Shown here: piece by piece, positions 5,765-10,709 of the stretch
Layout: every line of letters begins with the position of its first letter
How positions within the stretch are numbered: the stretch's first letter is position 1
NCBI GenBank assembly: GCA_046597185.1
Contig: JBKJLF010000455.1
Coordinates: forward strand, 1-10,709
DNA length: 10,709 nucleotides
Source: CAMBDR01 sp046597185
GTDB taxonomy: Bacteria; Pseudomonadota; Gammaproteobacteria; Burkholderiales; Burkholderiaceae_D
Direction: 5' to 3'
Notes under the pieces: model-generated
Seen by the model: the letters and a program-made list of their open reading frames with translations, nothing else
Database searches by the model: none
Told to the model about the DNA's origin: nothing
Made by a program: the position numbers and the translations under genes

Positions 5765-6226
5765 CTATTCAGCTTCCGGCCAGATATCCAACTCATCTTC
5801 AACCTGTCCGCGCAACACAGCAGAAATGGCGGATTGAGAAAAACCGCGTTGCGCTAAAAATCGAATTTGCTTGCCGCGTTCATTCACATCCTGCGGTAAT
5901 TGGGTAAATTTTTTTTCCCACACTTGCAGCGCCCTTTGTGCTTCATCCTGAGACAGCCGGGCTTTTAGACTGGCATCAGCGGGAACGCCATGCTGCTGTA
6001 GCTCTTGGAAAATGCGGCTATTACCAAAGCGCTCGCTACGCCGCCGAACCAGACCTTCGGCAAAACGCTCGGTCGATAAAAACTTGAGCGCTTCCAATTG
6101 ATCCAGCAAGGCGTCAATATGGTCGCCTTCTTGGGCATGGCGCGCCAGTTTGCGCGCCAGCTCCAGTCGGCTATGCTCGCGCGCCGCCAAGTAACGTAAA
6201 GCGCGCGCCTTCAAGCTGATGGTCAT
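5765..6226 (-). CDS. recX: Regulatory protein RecX
   Basis: This 153-residue, helix-rich protein has the normal RecX length. The family binds within the groove of the RecA filament, caps its growth and inhibits its ATPase and recombinase activity. It starts SLKARALRYLAAREHSRLELARKLARHA, the typical first three-helix repeat, followed by ALKFLSTERFAEGLVRRR and GNSRIFQELQQHGV. The C-terminal repeat ends with RFLAQRGFSQSAISAVLRG. Its ATG overlaps the recA stop (ATGA, 6223-6226), so it is translated with recA and shares its SOS control. This fixed overlap decides the start. Confidence 0.96.
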   Translation of the reverse strand: MTISLKARALRYLAAREHSRLELARKLARHAQEGDHIDALLDQLEALKFLSTERFAEGLVRRRSERFGNSRIFQELQQHGVPADASLKARLSQDEAQRALQVWEKKFTQLPQDVNERGKQIRFLAQRGFSQSAISAVLRGQVEDELDIWPEAE

Positions 6227-7353
6227 TCACTGGCAGCCGCTTTATCCGCCGCCGCAGCAGCCACCGCCGCTTTATCCGCCGCCTTGGTTTTAGCGGGTGA
6301 TTCTACCACCGCAGCCGCCGACACAGGCAGTGGTGGCAAAGGCCTCACTCCCAGTGCCACCCGCACTTTGTTTTCAATTTCGTAAGCTAATTGTGGCCGC
6401 TCCTTCAAATAAACGCGGGCATTGTCTTTACCTTGGCCAATGCGTTCACCGCCATAGCTATACCAGGAGCCGGATTTTTCAACGATTTTTGCATCAACAC
6501 CCAAATCGATAATCTCACCCTCGCGCGAGGTGCCTTCCCCATACAAAATATCGAAATGCGCTTCTTTGAACGGTGGGGCGATTTTATTTTTGACGATTTT
6601 GACCTTGGTTTCGTTACCAATCACTTCTTCGCCGGATTTGATCGACCCTGTGCGGCGGATATCGAGCCGTACCGAGGCATAAAACTTTAAGGCATTGCCA
6701 CCCGTGGTGGTTTCCGGGCTACCAAACATGACCCCGATTTTCATACGGATCTGGTTAATGAAAATAACCAGGGTGTTGGTGCGATTAATGCTCCCGGTGA
6801 GCTTGCGCAAGGCTTGCGACATCAGCCGTGCCTGTAAGCCTGGCAGCGAATCGCCCATATCACCTTCGATTTCGGCCCGAGGCGTGAGTGCCGCCACCGA
6901 ATCGATCACCACAAGATCCACCGCGCCCGAGCGCACCAGGGCATCGGTAATTTCAAGCGCCTGTTCGCCTGTATCGGGTTGGGAAATGAGTAACTCAGAT
7001 AAATTAATGCCTAATTTTTGCGCGTAACCTACGTCGAGCGCATGTTCGGCATCAATAAACGCGCAAGTACCACCCAGCTTTTGCATTTGTGCAATGGTTT
7101 GCAAAGTGAGTGTGGTTTTGCCGGAGGATTCCGGGCCGTAAATTTCAACCACCCGGCCACGCGGCAAGCCGCCCACGCCCAGCGCAATATCAAGCCCTAG
7201 CGAGCCGGTCGATACTACGGCCACGTCCTCAACCGACGCGCCCGCGTCCATACGCATGACCGAACCCTTGCCAAACTGTTTTTCAATTTGGGCCAAGGCA
7301 GCAGCCAAGGCTTTGCCTTTTTCAGAAACTATTGCAGATTTTTTATCGTCCAT
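6223..7353 (-). CDS. recA: Recombinase RecA
   Basis: RecA forms filaments on single-stranded DNA, catalyses strand exchange and triggers LexA self-cleavage. Visible are the N-terminal helix KALAAALAQIEKQFGKGSVMRM, Walker A GPESSGKT (73-80), Walker B LVVIDSVAAL, loop L1 EIEGDMGDSLPGLQARLMSQALRK and L2 GGNALKFYASVRLDIRR. The protein is 376 residues from the ATG at 7353; an adjacent ATG at 7356 would add one Met. MDDKKS matches relatives, so the second is preferred. The C-terminal tail is unusual: an Ala/Lys-rich stretch with two exact 18-base repeats (6236-6253 and 6266-6283) encoding DKAA-type units, in place of the mainly acidic tail of E. coli RecA. The tail is not catalytic. recX follows with a 4-base overlap. 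Confidence 0.99.
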   Translation of the reverse strand: MDDKKSAIVSEKGKALAAALAQIEKQFGKGSVMRMDAGASVEDVAVVSTGSLGLDIALGVGGLPRGRVVEIYGPESSGKTTLTLQTIAQMQKLGGTCAFIDAEHALDVGYAQKLGINLSELLISQPDTGEQALEITDALVRSGAVDLVVIDSVAALTPRAEIEGDMGDSLPGLQARLMSQALRKLTGSINRTNTLVIFINQIRMKIGVMFGSPETTTGGNALKFYASVRLDIRRTGSIKSGEEVIGNETKVKIVKNKIAPPFKEAHFDILYGEGTSREGEIIDLGVDAKIVEKSGSWYSYGGERIGQGKDNARVYLKERPQLAYEIENKVRVALGVRPLPPLPVSAAAVVESPAKTKAADKAAVAAAAADKAAASE

Positions 7354-7460
7354 CATCTTCTTTCAACAAGGAGTGGCAATCCCGTGCAAGGCCACCCCTG
7401 ACAGGGTTAACAAGTAAAACATAAGGTAAATTTATTGACGCAAATCACCCACAGATCAGA

Positions 7461-7476
7461 CTGTATAAAAAAACAG
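7461..7476. promoter_or_regulatory. LexA (SOS) box of recA
   Basis: CTGTATAAAAAAACAG fits CTGT-N8-ACAG. It is the centre of a larger perfect inverted repeat with 10-base arms (7455-7464 and 7473-7482). A candidate promoter overlaps it on the minus strand, with TTGCAA near 7489-7484 and TATACA inside the box, though the 15-base spacing is short. It lies about 108 bases before the recA start. LexA repression of recA-recX is inferred from the motif and its position. Confidence 0.85.
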
Positions 7477-7601
7477 TCTGATTTGCAAGTGTTTATTTGA
7501 TTTTTTTTGAATTTATCGATATTCGTGGCAAATCAGCTTCATTTTTACCACTCAGATAGTTGGATGCGAATCATATCACACACAAACCACACAACTCCTG
7601 G

Positions 7602-8642
7602 CTATTCAGGCAGCTTACTGACATCGTCATCGTCATCCAACAACTGTGGGATTTCGGTCAAACCGGAGTCATGATACACCGCCGCTGTCGTGCGTTTGCG
7701 CGAAATATGTAAATCAAACACATCAAAGCGATTATAGTACCCGACCACATCATGAATTTGCTTGGGTTCGATACAGTGATTTAAATCAAACTCACAATAG
7801 ATGATGCCTTCCTCATTCTGCATGGTTTCACCAATCTGACTACCACTGGTATTCATAAACAGGGAAGCACCCTGTGGTGTACCGTCCACAATGGATGCAA
7901 TCGCCGGATCGCGATCAACGAAGAAATCGCGCATTTTCTTGTCCATGTAGCTGGCACAGACAATGTTAAATGCCTTGGCTTCAAATGAGTGTGCGGCCGC
8001 ACGAATACGGTTGGCCGAGACGTTATCATAATTACCACCAGTGCTCGGATCTTTAGTCGGCCAAATTGGCGGGTAGCTCGATATATGCACTTGTTCACCC
8101 TGGGTCATCAAGGTATAACGCGCCAGGGGATTGGTATTTTCACCACAAATCAAGGCACCCAAACGCCCCAAACGGGTTTCCACCACCCGCAAGCCCGCCC
8201 CGTCACCGGGAGCCCAAATCAGCTTTTCATAAAATGTGGGCACCAACTTACGATGATGGTTCAATACCTTGCCCTTATCATCAATTAAGACATTGGAATT
8301 ATAGATACAACCCGCACTGATCGGATTTTTCTCACTAAAACCAATCGAAACAAAGACTTTTCGATGCTTCGCCTCCGCCGCCACCAGTGCCAATTCGGGC
8401 CCGGGCATCGTGACGCTTTGATGCACCATCCGGGTAAACAGGTCGTGATTGTGAATCGGTGCCCATAATGCCGCCCAAACCGGAAACGCAGGAATATAGG
8501 ATTCCGGGAACACCACTAATTCCGCGCCGTGGCTTGCAGCTTCGGCAATCAAACAAACTGCCTTTTCTGTTGTAGCACGTTTATCAAGAAAAACGGGGGC
8601 TGCATGTACCGCCGCAACCTTATATTTTGGTAGAGTGTTCAC
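7602..8642 (-). CDS. Nitrilase-family carbon-nitrogen hydrolase
   Basis: This 346-residue cytoplasmic enzyme has the nitrilase fold. The triad is intact: Glu47 in VVFPESYIPAFP, Lys132 in HHRKLVPT and Cys166 in GALICGENTNPLARY. The additional Glu139 (FYEKLIW) is also present. Its length and the ENTNPLARY stretch put it with nitrilases (nitrile to carboxylic acid and ammonia) rather than amidases or NAD synthetase. The residue after the catalytic Cys is Gly, giving CGEN instead of the CWE of well-studied nitrilases, so substrate preference cannot be given. The tail has a run of five Asp (CATCGT repeats near 7617-7640). It is divergent from a LysR-type regulator 120 bases away, which probably controls it. 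It could in principle be a cyanide-degrading or amide-hydrolysing relative. Confidence 0.9.
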   Translation of the reverse strand: MNTLPKYKVAAVHAAPVFLDKRATTEKAVCLIAEAASHGAELVVFPESYIPAFPVWAALWAPIHNHDLFTRMVHQSVTMPGPELALVAAEAKHRKVFVSIGFSEKNPISAGCIYNSNVLIDDKGKVLNHHRKLVPTFYEKLIWAPGDGAGLRVVETRLGRLGALICGENTNPLARYTLMTQGEQVHISSYPPIWPTKDPSTGGNYDNVSANRIRAAAHSFEAKAFNIVCASYMDKKMRDFFVDRDPAIASIVDGTPQGASLFMNTSGSQIGETMQNEEGIIYCEFDLNHCIEPKQIHDVVGYYNRFDVFDLHISRKRTTAAVYHDSGLTEIPQLLDDDDDVSKLPE

Positions 8643-8682
8643 TTAAGACCTCGACTGGAGTAAATTAATTGAATTGGTAGTG

Positions 8683-8732
8683 TAACCGCTAAATACGGTT
8701 TTATTACAGTACAAATCCGCACTGACCTGTGC
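8683..8732. promoter_or_regulatory. Candidate LysR operators between nitrilase and regulator genes
   Basis: The 120-bp divergent intergenic region holds two interrupted inverted repeats: AACCG-N7-CGGTT (8684-8700), which contains the T-N11-A spacing seen in LysR sites (8683 to 8695), and GCAC-N6-GTGC (8719-8732). They are about 35 bp apart, consistent with recognition and activation sites of one regulator. Which is bound, and by what, cannot be told from sequence. Confidence 0.5.
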
Positions 8733-8762
8733 AAATTTATCGATTGAAAAGAACTTGCCATC

Positions 8763-9677
8763 ATGACTGTAAAAAAGATACCCCTTGAAGAAATGGATTG
8801 GGATGACTTGCGCCTATTTCTTGCGGTGATTCGCACGGAAACCCTGTCGCAAGCTGCCAAACGACTAAAACTGGATCATTCCACCGTTTGCCGTCGTATC
8901 GCACAATTAGAATTATGTTTGGGTGGATCGTTGTTTCAACGCCACCGTACAGGCTTAAAACCAACAGAATTGGCGATCAACATCTTGCAAAATGCCGATG
9001 CCGTTGAAGCCGCCGTATTAGCCATGCGCGAAACGCTCACAGGAAGCAACCATGAACCTGCCGGCACTGTACGTATTGCGATGATGGAAGGCATCGGTTC
9101 GCTCTATCTTTCACGCCGCTTAATGCCATTCATAGAAAAATACCCTCAAATTAAACTCGAATTGGTCACGTCAGCCCAATTACTCAACATTAGTCGTCGC
9201 GAAGCGGAAATCTTTTTGAGCTTTTTTGAGCCAGTGGGGCGCAATCTGCACTGTGAGCGGGTTGGCCAAATCAGGCTCACCTTATATGGCGCTGATAATT
9301 ATTTTGAACGCCATGGCATGCCGCAAAGCACCAATGAGCTGGAGCAGCATTGGTTCACTTCCTACATTGAAGACTTGGTACAAATTGATGCTGTGCGCTG
9401 GCTCGAAGACGTTATTCAGACGCCAAAAATCAGTTTTTTTTCCAACAGCATGGTGGCACAAATGACCGCAGCCGGCTCGGGGGCAGGACTTGTACTATTG
9501 CCGCGTTTCTCTGTTGAAAAAGAAAACACCCTGCGGCCAGTACTCGAAAACGAAGTAATCGTGCGACGCGATCTATGGCTGAGCGTACATCATGACCTGG
9601 AATTTTCAAATCGGGTCAAAGTTACGCTCGGATTTTTAAAAAATCTACTTATTTCTGATCAGGCTTTTCTGAACTAA
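8763..9677 (+). CDS. LysR-family transcriptional regulator
   Basis: The product has 304 residues, the usual length. A winged helix-turn-helix spans residues ~12-72 (DWDDLRLFLAVIRTETLSQAAKRL, then DHSTVCRRIAQLE and LFQRHRTGLKPT). A substrate-binding domain follows from about 97 (GTVRIAMMEGIGSLYLSRRLMPF) to the end. DHSTVxRRIxxLE is characteristic of the LysR subgroup that starts MDWDDLRLF. That makes the internal Met11 at 8793 an alternative start; the ATG at 8763 has no clear ribosome site, while 8793 has GAAGAA just before it. It is transcribed away from the nitrilase gene and is probably its activator and an autorepressor. The effector is unknown but may be a nitrile or its product. Confidence 0.93.
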   Translation: MTVKKIPLEEMDWDDLRLFLAVIRTETLSQAAKRLKLDHSTVCRRIAQLELCLGGSLFQRHRTGLKPTELAINILQNADAVEAAVLAMRETLTGSNHEPAGTVRIAMMEGIGSLYLSRRLMPFIEKYPQIKLELVTSAQLLNISRREAEIFLSFFEPVGRNLHCERVGQIRLTLYGADNYFERHGMPQSTNELEQHWFTSYIEDLVQIDAVRWLEDVIQTPKISFFSNSMVAQMTAAGSGAGLVLLPRFSVEKENTLRPVLENEVIVRRDLWLSVHHDLEFSNRVKVTLGFLKNLLISDQAFLN

Positions 9678-10053
9678 ATTAGATAAAAAAATATCTCCTG
9701 CGTTAATTGTCGAGACCCCAATGACCGTAGGCTATTTGAAGATTTTGGCAATATACCTAAGCGCTCCCCCTGTCGCGTCCAACCAACATCAGGATCTTGG
9801 TATTGTCAATCTGCGGCCAAATTACGTTATAGTGGGGGCATGTCTCACTTTCACAGAAAAGAAAGCTTGATGTCAACTTTCCCAGTGCTGCTGCGTTACT
9901 CTAATGCAAGGTAAGATTACATAAATTATTCGGTGATTCTGGGAGGGTATATAAAGAAAAATACACAGCTTATAGCAGTTTAGGCGTTTGATTGATCAGG
10001 TCAAAATACAAGATTGTTCAATTTAACAAAGTTGTTTTACTCAGGAGAAAAAA
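9678..10053. other. 376-bp spacer with no clear gene
   Basis: No long reading frame or recognised remnant is visible. A plausible plus-strand sigma-70 promoter has TTGTCA at 9803-9808, an 18-base gap and TTATAG at 9827-9832. Just after it a 24-codon ORF (9840-9914) follows GGGGG, but it resembles nothing I know. TATATAAAG at 9948-9956 is another possible -10, without a good -35. TTGTT-N6-AACAA at 10015-10030 is a short inverted repeat near the Cache gene. Either promoter would give that gene a long 5' leader. Confidence 0.35.
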
Positions 10054-10509
10054 ATGAAATACATTCAAAAAATTGCTATATTTTCCGTTGCAGCATTTGG
10101 TGTCTCGGGTCTTGCCAGTGCTCAAGAAAAAATCACCAAAGACGAAGCGCAAGCCTTAGTAAAAAAAGTCGTCGCTTTTGCCAAAGCCAATGGCGAAGAG
10201 AAAGCCATTGCAGCATGCAACACCGCTGAGTATCAAGTCAGAGCGGATGGGTATATTTTTGCCTATGACAGTAAAGGTATAAATGTTTGCCACAAAAATG
10301 AAAAAATGCGCGGCAAAAACCTGTTTGAAATGAAAGATGCCGATGGCGTACCACTGATTCAGGAAATGCTGAAAGCCTGTAATTCCGCTAGTGGCAACGG
10401 CTGGATCAAGTATAAATGGCCGAACCCGGTTTCCAAGGCGGTCGAACCGAAACAATCTTACGCTGAAAAACAAGGCAACATTTGCTGGGCATCAGGCTTC
10501 TCACTCTAA
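10054..10509 (+). CDS. Secreted single-Cache-domain protein
   Basis: This is a 151-residue exported protein. The signal peptide MKYIQKIAIFSVAAFGVSGL ends ASA before QE (cleavage after residue 23). A helix (DEAQALVKKVVAFAKANGEEKAI) leads into a single Cache domain of the sCache_2 type: GYIFAYDSKGINVCHKNEKMRGKNLFEMKDADG, then WIKYKWPNPV and EPKQSYAEK. Cys55, Cys79, Cys109 and Cys144 could form two disulfides in the periplasm. In receptors such domains sense small ligands, but here no membrane anchor or signalling domain follows. It would be a free periplasmic protein acting alone or presenting a ligand to a receptor. A strong AGGAG stands 7 bases before the ATG. The neighbours give no hint of its ligand. 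Confidence 0.88.
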   Translation: MKYIQKIAIFSVAAFGVSGLASAQEKITKDEAQALVKKVVAFAKANGEEKAIAACNTAEYQVRADGYIFAYDSKGINVCHKNEKMRGKNLFEMKDADGVPLIQEMLKACNSASGNGWIKYKWPNPVSKAVEPKQSYAEKQGNICWASGFSL

Positions 10510-10522
10510 TAACCCGGCACAC

Positions 10523-10554
10523 ATTTAAAACGCACCTTTGCGTGCGTTTTAAAT
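10523..10554. terminator. Bidirectional terminator between convergent genes
   Basis: A perfect 13-bp stem (ATTTAAAACGCAC, 10523-10535, with 10542-10554) closes a six-base loop. The stem base is A/T-rich on both sides, giving U-runs for both strands. It lies 13 bases after the Cache gene stop and about 20 bases beyond the stop of the minus-strand gene at the right edge, so it can serve both. Confidence 0.85.
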
Positions 10555-10575
10555 TTACGCTGATTTCTGCCATAC

Positions 10576-10709
10576 TTATTTTGCCTTGCAAACTGCCTCA
10601 AAATAAGGCAACACCCCGGTCATCGGCTGGCAGTTAATATACTCAAAGCGCTGCCCTTTTTCCGGCAACACAAAAACCTCATGACAGGTACGTAACTCAC
10701 GCACGTAAG
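10576..10709 (-). CDS. C-terminal fragment of an unidentified protein
   Basis: On the minus strand an open frame enters from the right edge and ends at TAA (10576-10578), giving 43 residues: YVRELRTCHEVFVLPEKGQR, then FEYINCQPMTGVLPYFEAVC and KAK. It contains three cysteines. Codon use looks like normal coding sequence, the stop is followed by the shared hairpin terminator, and the other minus-strand frames are interrupted near the right edge, which supports a real gene. I do not recognise the family. The start lies outside the window. Confidence 0.6.
   Translation of the reverse strand, partial: YVRELRTCHEVFVLPEKGQRFEYINCQPMTGVLPYFEAVCKAK

Noticed and set aside
9992..10004. TTGATCAGGTCAA as a second FNR-type site before the Cache gene
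   Set aside because: The half-sites are separated by three bases instead of four, so it does not fit the FNR/DNR layout.
10014..10229. 71-codon frame overlapping the start of the Cache gene
   Set aside because: It is out of frame with a gene that has a clear signal peptide and ribosome site.

Overview
The window looks like chromosomal DNA of a betaproteobacterium, probably in the order Burkholderiales. The main clue is the minus-strand order recA, recX, DUF2889, sucC, sucD, then a type IV pilin, which I know from that group. Protein sequences agree with this, but placement below order level is not possible by eye. Nearly everything between 788 and 8642 is read on the minus strand.

Left end (1-787): the 3' end of modC (molybdate transporter ATPase, TOBE/Mop domain) is followed by a perfect FNR/DNR-type palindrome. 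After it lies the remnant of an ArsM-like methyltransferase gene. Its first ~30 codons are joined, in a different frame, to its last ~55 codons, and the whole catalytic middle is missing.

Pilin region (733-2064): two tandem, 93% identical type IVa pilin genes each have their own hairpin terminator. The upstream copy (1418-1861) has an excellent sigma-54 promoter and three GTGACA-type repeats further upstream that could bind PilR. The downstream copy (788-1231) has no such promoter. In front of it sits an array of eight perfect 7-bp tandem repeats. Nucleotide differences between the copies are concentrated in the half encoding the conserved N-terminus, while the half encoding the variable C-terminus is nearly identical, which suggests gene conversion.

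Central housekeeping block (2066-7353): a twin-FHA-domain protein, sucD and sucC (succinyl-CoA synthetase, TCA cycle), a DUF2889 protein, recX and recA. recA and recX overlap by 4 bases, and a LexA box lies upstream of recA inside a 28-bp inverted repeat.

Right part (7602-10709): a nitrilase-family hydrolase is divergent from a LysR-type regulator, with candidate operators between them. Next come a largely empty 376-bp spacer, a small secreted single-Cache-domain protein, a bidirectional terminator, and the C-terminus of an unidentified convergent gene cut by the window edge.

I see no mobile element, CRISPR array, rRNA or tRNA. The most interesting part is the duplicated pilin locus with its asymmetric control and its repeat array. 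The collapsed methyltransferase gene is second.
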